Below are positions 8,220 to 15,859 of a DNA stretch of 64,000 nt, piece after piece. The position numbers were made by a program, and so were the translations under genes. Each line of letters begins with the position of its first letter. Position 1 is the first letter of the stretch. The stretch is from Flavobacterium cupreum. GTDB lineage: Bacteria > Bacteroidota > Bacteroidia > Flavobacteriales > Flavobacteriaceae. Below the pieces are notes generated by a model that worked only from the letters and a program-made list of their open reading frames with translations, was not told the DNA's origin and searched no databases. The DNA lies in NCBI RefSeq assembly GCF_003996965.1, contig NZ_QWDM01000007.1, positions 186,001 through 250,000 of the forward strand. Reading direction: 5' to 3'.

Positions 8220-9296
8220 ATGAAGTATTTTTTATTCCTTATTACTATTGCTTTTTGTTCCTGTTCTCCAAAAATAAGAACTTCTGTTTCAGAGAAACAT
8301 GAAAAACTGGATAGTAAGGCCAATGTTGTTGTCTTTACTACTAAAGCTGAATTACCTTCTAATTTTAGTACAATTGGAACTGTCAAAGTCGGAGATACCG
8401 GTTTTACTACCAATTGTGATTTTACTACTGTTCTCGAGGCAGCAAAAACAGAAGCAAGAAAAAATGGTGCTAATGCGTTCTTAATTACTGAACATTTGTA
8501 TCCAAGTATATTTGGGAGTTCGTGTCATAGAATTAGTGCCGATTTATTGAGGATTGAAAACACTACCGATTACGGTACACCTAAAATCGTTAAACATTCT
8601 ATTCAATCGGTAGATAGTTTAAAAGTAGTTGAAAGTGCAGCGATAAAGTATGGGCCGACATACTATCAGACCTCAAAATCAGGTTTTCTGTTGCTGGCAA
8701 ATGTGGCGCAAAGTTTCAGAGTTGCTTCGTCGCCTGACGGATTAAATTCGGAGCAAAAAAAATATATGAAAAAATTAAAATCGGGACTTAGTTACGATAT
8801 AAGTGCTTATTATCTTAAAGATGACAGGACGGGTTTCGGTTTGAAGTATAATGTTTATAAATCATCCGGAACAATCAGAAATCAGCAAATTACCCTGGAA
8901 GACGGCATAAATTATCAAGGGGATTTTAGTGATGATATAACAATTTCATTTATAGGACCTTCTTTTATACTTACAGAAGGTAAAAATGCAAGAGTTGGTG
9001 AGGCTAATTTAGAGCTTGCGATTGGATACATGGCGTATCGGAATAATTCTACCATTATTGCCAGTCCGTTAAAAATAACAGGTTCTAATTTGGGTATGAT
9101 TGCCGGAATGGGATATCATTTTAGGATAACGCCACATTTTTTATTAGGTGCACAAGCTAATTTTGTTGGAGGTGTTTTGCGAAAACTAAAATATGAATAC
9201 CCAAATGGCAGCACAGAAACGATTAAACTTGAGGATGAAGAACTTGAAAATCTGTGGAGAATTGATTTGGCCGTCGGCGCTAAATTTAGATTTTAA
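8220..9296 (+). CDS. Lipoprotein with putative C-terminal outer-membrane domain, unknown function
   Basis: I recognise no named family. The 358-aa protein starts with a lipoprotein signal (MKYFLFLITIAFCSC, lipidated Cys at about 13 or 15). Residues about 30-120 form a compact alpha/beta region (VVVFTTKAELPSNF, then AKTEARKNGANAFLITEH) that looks like the small domain used by many Bacteroidota lipoproteins. From about residue 150 alternating hydrophobic and polar strands, Gly/Tyr-rich turns and a terminal AVGAKFRF suggest a beta-barrel-like domain. The terminal Phe fits outer-membrane insertion. It follows the SDR gene by 7 bp and ends at a strong terminator. Confidence 0.8.
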   Translation: MKYFLFLITIAFCSCSPKIRTSVSEKHEKLDSKANVVVFTTKAELPSNFSTIGTVKVGDTGFTTNCDFTTVLEAAKTEARKNGANAFLITEHLYPSIFGSSCHRISADLLRIENTTDYGTPKIVKHSIQSVDSLKVVESAAIKYGPTYYQTSKSGFLLLANVAQSFRVASSPDGLNSEQKKYMKKLKSGLSYDISAYYLKDDRTGFGLKYNVYKSSGTIRNQQITLEDGINYQGDFSDDITISFIGPSFILTEGKNARVGEANLELAIGYMAYRNNSTIIASPLKITGSNLGMIAGMGYHFRITPHFLLGAQANFVGGVLRKLKYEYPNGSTETIKLEDEELENLWRIDLAVGAKFRF

Positions 9297-9341
9297 GCTG
9301 TTTTTACTAATATAGCTGAATACATTAATGTAGCAATTCTA

Positions 9342-9380
9342 AAAAGTGAAACCTCGCCTGCATGGCGAGGTTTCACTTTT
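9342..9380 (+). terminator. Rho-independent terminator
   Basis: A perfect 17-bp stem (9342-9358 with 9364-9380) with a 5-nt loop and a terminal T-run lies 46 bp after the lipoprotein stop. Flanking A and T runs could let it work on both strands. Confidence 0.88.
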
Positions 9381-9383
9381 TTA

Positions 9384-9619
9384 TTTCCTGCTCTGCTAAG
9401 TGTTCTTAAATTACATAAATACGCTCCGCAAATGTCACTGATTTTGTGCTACTCCAAATATATTTAACAACCACAGACATCTCAAAGTCCCCGACTTTAA
9501 AACAATAAGATTAACTTAATCTTATCAAGAAGTCTATTCAAAAAGTCGGAGACTTTTGAGACGTTTATAATTTCTAAGAACAAAAAATTGCGCACAGTCT
9601 AGAGAGATTTGCGTAGTTT
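9384..9619. repeat. Long direct repeat, copy A
   Basis: About 235 bp that match copy B at 10436-10674 over almost the whole length, with identical blocks of 28 and about 38 bp. Inside is an imperfect inverted repeat around AAGTCGGAGACTTTTGAGAC, with the palindrome AAGATTAACTTAATCTT at its centre. It lies on the 3' side of the 9696-10397 gene. The two copies bracket that gene exactly. Confidence 0.85.
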
Positions 9620-9687
9620 TTCATGAGAATTCTTCGGGGAGCGGGGATGTGCAATTTTTTATGAGAACTCTTCAAGGAGCGTGGCCT
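9612..9687. repeat. Short tandem duplication at the end of direct repeat A
   Basis: Two degenerate ~36-bp units, each with an ATGAGAA-TCTTC-GGAGCG core, occur at about 9612-9647 and 9650-9687. They lie between repeat A and the stop codon of the orphan gene and have no counterpart after repeat B. Confidence 0.5.
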
Positions 9688-9695
9688 GCTAAATA

Positions 9696-10397
9696 TTACG
9701 CAATTTCATGAAAATCTAATTTAATTGAATTTTTATAGCCTATTTTTAATCCAGTGATTTTACAGTCTAATAAAAAATCAACTACTCTTTCAGAATAAAA
9801 TGGTAATGAGCTTACTTCAGTTTGAATAATATCTTTGCCGAAATACTTTTTTGGAATACTGAGTTTCTCAAAACCTCCTGTTGGAAATTGGGAATTAAAT
9901 TCTATGTACTCTTTAGGCGTTTTAATATCATGATATTTTATATTATCTGTTATAGCATGACCAGAAATCACAGTCGATTTTTCATAATTTATTTCATCAA
10001 GCACAACAGATTTTAAAAAAAACAGATAGTATATTTCATTAATATCCTGAATATTAAATTCGAAAGTTTTATAATCTCCAATATTAAATGCTTTTATGAT
10101 ATCAATAAATTTTTTACTGTAAATTTTATACAAGTATTGATAAACCGGACCATATCTCATAATATCAGTAACTTTTGCTCCTTTTCGTAATTCACCTGTG
10201 ATTAAAGGAGGGGTTAGGTCAAAAACTGCATTTTGGTTATTCCAAAAGTCTTTATTATATCCGCTAAACCAATTTTCGAAAGCAATATAATTTTTATTTT
10301 TTTCAATACCTTTTTCTTCAAGTTTTACTTGAGATGTTCCATTTTTTATTCCAATAATTTTTGCATCCCCTGTCCTGTCTATCTGATAATATGTCAT
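9696..10397 (-). CDS. Orphan protein of unknown function between direct repeats (possibly immunity-like)
   Basis: I do not recognise this 233-aa protein with confidence. It is cytoplasmic by sequence: no signal peptide and no membrane span. It is rich in Tyr, Phe, Ile, Lys and Asp, begins MTYYQIDRTGD and has a central GAKVTDIMRYGPVY segment. The size, aromatic acidic composition and YY start recall small contact-dependent immunity proteins (Imm11/Imm43-like), but no toxin gene is adjacent, so this is only a guess. It is bracketed by ~235-bp direct repeats and is visibly more AT-rich than its neighbours, which suggests later acquisition. The start is the ATG at 10397. Confidence 0.7.
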   Translation of the reverse strand: MTYYQIDRTGDAKIIGIKNGTSQVKLEEKGIEKNKNYIAFENWFSGYNKDFWNNQNAVFDLTPPLITGELRKGAKVTDIMRYGPVYQYLYKIYSKKFIDIIKAFNIGDYKTFEFNIQDINEIYYLFFLKSVVLDEINYEKSTVISGHAITDNIKYHDIKTPKEYIEFNSQFPTGGFEKLSIPKKYFGKDIIQTEVSSLPFYSERVVDFLLDCKITGLKIGYKNSIKLDFHEIA

Positions 10398-10435
10398 AAT
10401 TAGTCTATATTAAATTGTCTAAGATATTCATTTAA

Positions 10436-10674
10436 GTTTCTCCGCTATTCTAAGTGTTCTTTAAAATACATACACACGCTGTCTAAATGTCTCTGACATT
10501 GTGCTACTCCAAATATATTTAAAAACCGTGGACATCTCAGTCTCCGACTTTAAAACAAATATGCTTAACTTAATCTTATCAAGAAGTCTATTAAAAAAGT
10601 CACAGACTTTTGAGACGTTTATAATTTCTAAGAACAAAAAAATTGTGCAAAGTCAGAGAGATTTGCGCAGCTTT
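10436..10674. repeat. Long direct repeat, copy B
   Basis: Partner of copy A (9384-9619), in the same orientation. It sits directly on the 3' side of the 10673-11155 gene, touching its stop codon, and upstream of the orphan gene. The internal dyad is kept although the arms have diverged slightly. An open frame over this repeat on the plus strand has no support as a gene. Confidence 0.85.
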
Positions 10675-11155
10675 AAAACTTATTGTTTTTACACAACATT
10701 ATCACTTCCTCAATTTGCTGCTGAGGCATTTTAACGGCGCATTCAATGATTTCTTTTCCATTGTCCAGAATCAGGATACCTTCATTGTCTTCTTCGTAGC
10801 CAATTGGTGAAGCGAAATAAGTAAGGCTTTCGTTTTTGATTATTTTTTTGGCATCGCGAGACCAGCCATAGTTTGCTTCGTACACGATTTCATTTTTTGA
10901 AAATGCTATAATTTCTTCGCCATACGTATTCCATAATGCCACTCGCAATAAATAGAATCCTAAAAGGGAAAAAATCCCGATTCCGATTATAAATCCAAAA
11001 TGTAAACCTTCTCCTAAAGCGATGGAAGCGATTGTTCCGGCGGTTGGAAAAGTAAAAAAAGCAAAGGCAAAAAAATATAACACCAGTCGAATGATAAAAG
11101 GTGACTTTCGGACACTGAGTTTTACTTGATTGTTTTCAAGAACAAATTGTGGCAT
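10673..11155 (-). CDS. Small inner-membrane protein, PH-like or DUF type
   Basis: Unknown function, 160 aa. A short beta-rich N-terminus (about 1-18) is followed by two transmembrane helices (about 24-44 and 50-70) and then a cytoplasmic domain with alternating strands (EEIIAFSKNEIVYEANYGW, then KKIIKNESLTYF). This plan of two helices followed by a small beta domain resembles bacterial PH-domain-like membrane proteins, but I cannot name the family. It lies 22 bp downstream of the GAF histidine kinase on the same strand and may be cotranscribed with it. Its stop codon touches direct repeat B. Confidence 0.8.
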   Translation of the reverse strand: MPQFVLENNQVKLSVRKSPFIIRLVLYFFAFAFFTFPTAGTIASIALGEGLHFGFIIGIGIFSLLGFYLLRVALWNTYGEEIIAFSKNEIVYEANYGWSRDAKKIIKNESLTYFASPIGYEEDNEGILILDNGKEIIECAVKMPQQQIEEVIMLCKNNKF

Positions 11156-11177
11156 AGTTTAAGAGAATTGCGGGCGG

Positions 11178-12494
11178 TTACGCCACAGGAATATAAATAT
11201 TAAAAACAGCCCCTTTGTTTATGGCGCCTTCAGCTTTGATGAATCCTTTGTGGTTTTCTACAATTCGTTTTACGATGGTAAGTCCGATTCCGGTGCTTTT
11301 TGTGGGTTTGGTATGCAAGGCCTGAAAGAGACCGAATATTTTTTCGGTATATGCCGGATCAAAGCCTATCCCATTATCTTCTATTGTAATGTTGCAGTAT
11401 TTGGTATCCGGAAGCAGTTTTTCGTAATCCGAATCTAAGCTGCTAATGTTTTTTGCGGTTATTTTAATAGTAAGTGCCCTGTCCGGATCGGAGAATTTTA
11501 TCGAATTGCTGATCAGGTTGTATAACAGCTGCCTGAATTGAAATTCGATTACAGGCAGTCGGCCTAAATTTCCTATTTCAAAGTGTATGTTTTTGTTTTG
11601 TACCTCTTCCGAAAGGTCTTCAATAACGTCGTTTGCGATGCTGTTCAGCTCTTTTGATTCAAATTTTCGATCGTCAAATTTGGTTTTGGAATAGAGGAGC
11701 AGGTCATTTATCAGGTTTTGCATCCTGAAGGCGGAAATCCTGATTTTGTTAAAGGCGTGTTTGCCTTTTTCGGAAAGGTTTTCGACTTCCCCTTTTTCGA
11801 TAATATCCGTAAAAAGCTGAATTTTCCTGAGAGGCTCCTGAAGATCATGGCTCGAGATATAGTTGAACGCTTCGAGTTCGCTGTTCATTTTTTCCAGGGA
11901 AATATTTTTTTCAATCAGCTTTTTCTCTACATCTGATTTTAGTTTTTCGGCTTGTTTTTTCTGGCCTTCTGTTTTTTCCAGCAGACTGCTTTTTTCTTTT
12001 AGTTTGGTTTTACTGGCAACTTCCTGTTCTACGGCTGCTATATGAAAAGAAATCAGCTCCGCAAACAGATGGAACATTTCACGTACTTTGAATGTTTTCA
12101 GGCTGTTTGGCTTAGGATCTATCGCGCATAATGTTCCGAAAAAAGTGCCGTCCTGACGTATAATGGGAATCGAAATATAACTTTGCAATTTATACATGGC
12201 AGGCGTATGATGGTCATGAAAATCCGGATCTTCGCTTACGTTATCTATAATTACAGGCTGTATGTTTTGTCGGATGTCGTTGCAGATTGTTGTTTTTACT
12301 TCGAGTTCGTCTCCGGGTTTTAAGCCAAATTCCAGATGATCCTCAGCAGCGCAGGTAATCCATCTGTCTTCGGTAACTCTGGCCACTGCTGCAAAGCCCA
12401 TTCCTGTTGTCTGGCAAATTACACTGAGTAATTTAGGGACCATTGGTATACTCTGAATATTGAGAATGTCTTGTTTGAAATTTTCTTCTAGCAC
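11178..12494 (-). CDS. GAF-domain sensor histidine kinase
   Basis: A 438-aa kinase with no transmembrane segment, so probably a cytoplasmic sensor. A GAF domain (about 15-155) contains the usual SYISIPI and GTLCAIDP motifs. A coiled coil (about 160-210) follows, then HisKA with the phospho-acceptor His216 in SSHDLQEPLRK, which is the phytochrome-like subtype, and HATPase_c with N-box NLISNSIKF, EDNGIGFD, and GIGLTIVKRI. It has no receiver domain and no response regulator gene next to it, so its partner is unknown (orphan kinase). The ATG at 12494 is the best start because the GAF domain begins soon after. Confidence 0.93.
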   Translation of the reverse strand: MLEENFKQDILNIQSIPMVPKLLSVICQTTGMGFAAVARVTEDRWITCAAEDHLEFGLKPGDELEVKTTICNDIRQNIQPVIIDNVSEDPDFHDHHTPAMYKLQSYISIPIIRQDGTFFGTLCAIDPKPNSLKTFKVREMFHLFAELISFHIAAVEQEVASKTKLKEKSSLLEKTEGQKKQAEKLKSDVEKKLIEKNISLEKMNSELEAFNYISSHDLQEPLRKIQLFTDIIEKGEVENLSEKGKHAFNKIRISAFRMQNLINDLLLYSKTKFDDRKFESKELNSIANDVIEDLSEEVQNKNIHFEIGNLGRLPVIEFQFRQLLYNLISNSIKFSDPDRALTIKITAKNISSLDSDYEKLLPDTKYCNITIEDNGIGFDPAYTEKIFGLFQALHTKPTKSTGIGLTIVKRIVENHKGFIKAEGAINKGAVFNIYIPVA

Positions 12495-12613
12495 TTTCTA
12501 ACTTAAATTTTTTTTAAAAATACGAAATATTTCCCTTTTAGGGGTAAAGGGCTTTTAATTTCAGAATTATTTTTGGAGAGTTTAATTTTTGAAATTATTA
12601 GTTGTAATTTTAC

Positions 12614-12740
12614 GGCGATTTGCGTGAGGGATAGGAGTGAACTACCAAAGTAGTACGGATAGCCCGACCGCATTTACGAAAGGCGCCAATACCCGGTTTG
12701 TGGAGCGCGCCTTTTGAAAATGGGGTCACGCCCCGATTAT
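12614..12740 (+). ncRNA. Structured RNA candidate upstream of transaldolase
   Basis: The spacer has three nested features: a closing pair GCGTGA (12622-12627) with TCACGC (12726-12731), a hairpin around ACTACCAAAGTAGT (12641-12654), and a stem AAAGGCGC (12679-12686) with GCGCCTTT (12706-12713). The segments GCGTGAGGGATAG and GGATAGCCCGACC are locally GC-rich in an AT-rich genome, and similar ones recur in flavobacterial intergenic DNA. It resembles a conserved flavobacterial RNA motif such as Flavo-1, but I have not verified the name. It ends 24 bp before the transaldolase ATG, so cis regulation is possible. Confidence 0.5.
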
Positions 12741-12764
12741 GAACACAATTAAATATAAATAAAT

Positions 12765-13421
12765 ATGAAATTTTTTATTGACACAGCTAATTTAGCTCAG
12801 ATTAAAGAAGCACAGGCTTTGGGTGTTTTGGATGGTGTAACGACAAATCCGTCATTGATGGCAAAAGAAGGCATCACCGGAAAAAATAATATTCTGAAGC
12901 ATTACGTTGATATTTGTAATCTTGTTGAAGGTGATGTGAGTGCTGAAGTGAATGCACTTGATTTTGACGGAATGATCAGAGAAGGTGAAGAACTGGCTGA
13001 ATTACACGAGCAGATCGTGGTAAAACTGCCAATGACAAAAGAAGGTGTTATGGCTGCTAAATATTTCTCTGATAAAGGCATTAAAACCAATGTAACGTTG
13101 GTGTTTTCTGCAGGTCAGGCTTTATTGGCTGCAAAAGCAGGTGCCACTTATGTTTCTCCTTTTATTGGCCGCTTGGATGATGTTTCTACAGATGGTCTGA
13201 ACCTGATTGAGGAAATTAGAGAAATCTATGATAACTACGGTTATGAGACTCAGATTCTGGCTGCTTCCGTACGTCATACGATGCATATCGTAAACTGCGC
13301 TAAAATTGGTGCTGATGTAATGACGGGACCTCTTTCTGCTATTTACGGTTTGTTGAAACACCCTTTAACTGATATCGGACTGGCTCAGTTTGTAGCTGAT
13401 TTTGAGAAAGGAAACAAATAG
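12765..13421 (+). CDS. Transaldolase (short, TalC/fructose-6-phosphate aldolase-like)
   Basis: A 218-aa class I aldolase of the small transaldolase/FSA group. It most likely moves a dihydroxyacetone unit between sugar phosphates in the non-oxidative pentose phosphate pathway. The Schiff-base lysine is Lys87 in VVKLPMT, with DGVTTNPSL at 23-31, [22 protein letters not shown] and the C-terminal region, all intact. The length is typical for the short family. A structured RNA candidate lies immediately upstream and a long palindromic terminator downstream. It is next to the GlcNAc permease but on the other strand. Confidence 0.93.
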   Translation: MKFFIDTANLAQIKEAQALGVLDGVTTNPSLMAKEGITGKNNILKHYVDICNLVEGDVSAEVNALDFDGMIREGEELAELHEQIVVKLPMTKEGVMAAKYFSDKGIKTNVTLVFSAGQALLAAKAGATYVSPFIGRLDDVSTDGLNLIEEIREIYDNYGYETQILAASVRHTMHIVNCAKIGADVMTGPLSAIYGLLKHPLTDIGLAQFVADFEKGNK

Positions 13422-13442
13422 TTTTTTCAGGATTTAAATATA

Positions 13443-13480
13443 AAAAAGACCCGTTTTACAATTGTAAAACGGGTCTTTTT
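13443..13480. terminator. Bidirectional terminator
   Basis: A perfect 38-nt palindrome (axis between 13461 and 13462) starts with AAAAA, ends with TTTTT and has a GACCCG/CGGGTC core. It separates the convergent transaldolase and permease genes. Confidence 0.9.
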
Positions 13481-13504
13481 GTATGTTGTTGTTTTCAGGA
13501 AGTT

Positions 13505-14980
13505 TTAGTGTCCTCCGCCTTCGCTCTGAACGTGACTAACGCCCTGGCTTTTTAATATTTTAGGGCAATAGAAACCGTAAAACGCTAAATAAGCAAAACC
13601 AAGTAACGGTACGATATAAGAGAAGTGCGTATAAGTAATGCCTAATATTCCGTTTGGATGTGTTGCGTCTAAATCACAGATACTTCCCTGAACTAATGGA
13701 ATAACACCACCACCAAGAATCATCATGATTAGGAAAGACGAAGCTTTTCCGGTGTTTCTTCCTAATCCTGCAATCGCTAAATCGAAGATAGAAGGCCACA
13801 TGATCGATAAGAACAATCCTCCTGAAATAAAGAAGAATTTTGCAATTTCCGTATCCGGGCAAACTAATCCGGCAACCATCATTAATAAACCTGAGATTCC
13901 GAAAAGCATTAATGTTTTTCCGGCATTTTTTCCGCCTACGAAACTTACCGCAATAAATAGTAAGATCCAGATTGGATAAATATAGAAAGACGAAACATCA
14001 TGCGCAGCAAAAACGTTTGCTCCGATAATCACACCAAAAGCCAAAGCAGGTACGATAAATTTAAGCGCTGTGTTTACTAAGTTTGAGGTATTGAAAACAT
14101 TCACACCGCCATTCCAGCGGCCAATCATTAAACTTCCCCAATACAGTGCAATAAAAGGAGAGATAGCATCTTCTAAAATGTTACCGAATTCGTTTGTTTT
14201 TAATAAAGCCGGTAAATTACTGATGATCGTTACCTCAGTTCCCACATAAATAAAGATTCCCAACATTCCCAAATACAATTGCGGGTAGTCTAAAATGCTG
14301 AATTTAGCATGTTTTTGTTCTAGTTTAGCTTCTTCTTCATCTATTTTAGCCGGATCTTCGATTTTAGAAAAATACATGAAAATCGCTACAAGGATAAAGG
14401 CAAGTCCTAAAATGATAAAAGGCAATTTGATATCTTCTAAAGAAAGGTTTGTTTTTTTGTTGTCTCCCATTCCAAAAAGGGCAATTCCCAACAGGATGGC
14501 ACCAATAGTGGTTCCGAAAGAGTTTACACCTCCTGCCAACGTTAAACGGTGTGCTCCGGTAGTCGGGCTTCCCATTTTAATAGCCAGCGGATTTGCTACA
14601 ATTTGCTGAATCGAAAATCCTAAACCAACCGTAAACAAAGCCGTTAAGAAGAAAGGGAAACTTTCCATAGTGGCAGCCGGAACGAATAAAAAAGAACCCA
14701 CTGCAGAAAGAATTAATCCGGCAGAAAGGGTTTTTTTGTATCCGAATTTTTGTAAAACATCTGATTTTAGGGATACTAAAAAGAAGATGATTGATCCTAC
14801 AAAATATGCAGCGTAAAAAGCCCAGGCCACCAATTGTGACTGCACCTGAGATAAGGTAAATACTTTTTTGAATACTGGGATAAGGATGTCATTGGCCGAT
14901 CCGACAAAACCCCAAAAGAAGAAGACGATTATCAAAGAGATAAATTGCCCCCATTTGGTTTGTACATTTTCTGAACTCAT
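13505..14980 (-). CDS. nagP: MFS sugar permease, NagP-like (FHS family)
   Basis: A 491-aa 12-helix transporter of the fucose-galactose-glucose:H+ symporter family, predicted to import N-acetylglucosamine across the inner membrane. The N-terminal FFFWGFVGSANDIL segment and the conserved QQIVANPLA motif in the fifth helix region mark the FucP/NagP group. The central cytoplasmic loop (about 210-230) is charged, as in relatives. The GlcNAc role is inferred from its place next to the chitin locus regulator and from the known ChiUL arrangement. Its 5' spacer contains a TAAACCAACAACA motif (15085-15097) that mirrors part of the element before both susC genes, hinting at co-regulation. Confidence 0.82.
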   Translation of the reverse strand: MSSENVQTKWGQFISLIIVFFFWGFVGSANDILIPVFKKVFTLSQVQSQLVAWAFYAAYFVGSIIFFLVSLKSDVLQKFGYKKTLSAGLILSAVGSFLFVPAATMESFPFFLTALFTVGLGFSIQQIVANPLAIKMGSPTTGAHRLTLAGGVNSFGTTIGAILLGIALFGMGDNKKTNLSLEDIKLPFIILGLAFILVAIFMYFSKIEDPAKIDEEEAKLEQKHAKFSILDYPQLYLGMLGIFIYVGTEVTIISNLPALLKTNEFGNILEDAISPFIALYWGSLMIGRWNGGVNVFNTSNLVNTALKFIVPALAFGVIIGANVFAAHDVSSFYIYPIWILLFIAVSFVGGKNAGKTLMLFGISGLLMMVAGLVCPDTEIAKFFFISGGLFLSIMWPSIFDLAIAGLGRNTGKASSFLIMMILGGGVIPLVQGSICDLDATHPNGILGITYTHFSYIVPLLGFAYLAFYGFYCPKILKSQGVSHVQSEGGGH

Positions 14981-15084
14981 AGTAGTAGTAAAGGTTAATT
15001 TTATTATTTATGTTTTTTGAAGACCGTAAATATATTTGTTAAGTATATCAAAAAAAAATAAAAAGACACAAATAATGTTAAATT

Positions 15085-15099
15085 TAAACCAACAACAGT
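15085..15099 (-). promoter_or_regulatory. Half-element resembling the susC upstream motif
   Basis: On the minus strand this reads ACTGTTGTTGGTTTA, close to the TGTCGTTGGTTTA end of the element at 23207-23259, about 105 bp before the permease ATG. A TTGTTG sequence lies 12-14 nt further upstream, in the relative position of TTGATTG in the susC element. Confidence 0.4.
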
Positions 15100-15157
15100 A
15101 TTTTTTCAACAAAGTGTTAATTATAAACCTATTGAAAAGCAAAATTACAGAGGAGTT

Positions 15158-15859
15158 TTATTCCAGAATCTTATTTTTGACCTCTTTACTGTAGTTACGG
15201 CCAATAGGAATGGTGTAGGATTGGATCTGAATACGGTTTCCTTCAATGGATTTTACCTTATTCAGGGCAATAACATACGATTTATGGATGCGCAGGAACC
15301 GGTCGGCAGGCAATTCTTCCGATAGAGAAGTCAGTGATTTATGGGTAATATAAGTTTTGTCAGGGGTCACGACTTTAATGTATTCTTTCATCCCTTCGAC
15401 AAACAGGATTTCCTCAATATTAATTTTCATCATCTTTTTATCTACCTTGATGAAAATATGAGAGTCGCCTTTGGTGGTTTCTACTTTAATATTATTCTTA
15501 ACATTAAATTCGGTTGTGATTTTGTTAATGCATTTTATAAATCGGGGCAGCGGAATGGGTTTGACCAGATAATCCAGAACATCAAGATCATAACTTTCGG
15601 CGGCAAATTCACGGAAGGCTGTTGTGATGATTACTTTGGTTTTGGTTTCAATCAGGCTGATTAGTTCAAAACCTGTCATCATAGGCATGTTAATGTCTAA
15701 AAAAACAGCATCAACAGCCGTACTGTTTATAAAATCGAGTGCTTCCAAAGAATTATTAAAGGTACCTATAACTTCAAAGTCGGTAAAATTGCTGAAATAA
15801 TTTTGCAGGACTTTGATTGCCAGTGGCTCATCATCAATCAACACGCATTTAATTTTCAT
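15158..15859 (-). CDS. LytTR-family response regulator
   Basis: A 233-aa regulator with an N-terminal receiver domain (phospho-acceptor Asp55 in AVFLDINMP, Lys in DYLVKPI) and a C-terminal LytTR DNA-binding domain (about 135-233, with FLRIHKSYVIAL and GRNYSKEV). Such regulators bind short direct repeats separated by about one helical turn. It overlaps the sensor gene by 11 bp and sits between the permease and susC I. A regulatory pair at the same place in F. johnsoniae is part of the chitin locus. Candidate binding sites are the repeated TTGTTT/CGTTTGTTT motifs at 17061-17105. Confidence 0.93.
   Translation of the reverse strand: MKIKCVLIDDEPLAIKVLQNYFSNFTDFEVIGTFNNSLEALDFINSTAVDAVFLDINMPMMTGFELISLIETKTKVIITTAFREFAAESYDLDVLDYLVKPIPLPRFIKCINKITTEFNVKNNIKVETTKGDSHIFIKVDKKMMKINIEEILFVEGMKEYIKVVTPDKTYITHKSLTSLSEELPADRFLRIHKSYVIALNKVKSIEGNRIQIQSYTIPIGRNYSKEVKNKILE

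Noticed and set aside
9384..10674. Insertion sequence flanked by long direct repeats
   Set aside because: No transposase, no terminal inverted repeats at the outer ends, and no short target duplication is visible.
10501..10734. 77-codon plus-strand frame over direct repeat B
   Set aside because: It runs through the repeat and into the antisense of the membrane gene; the equivalent frame in copy A is broken.
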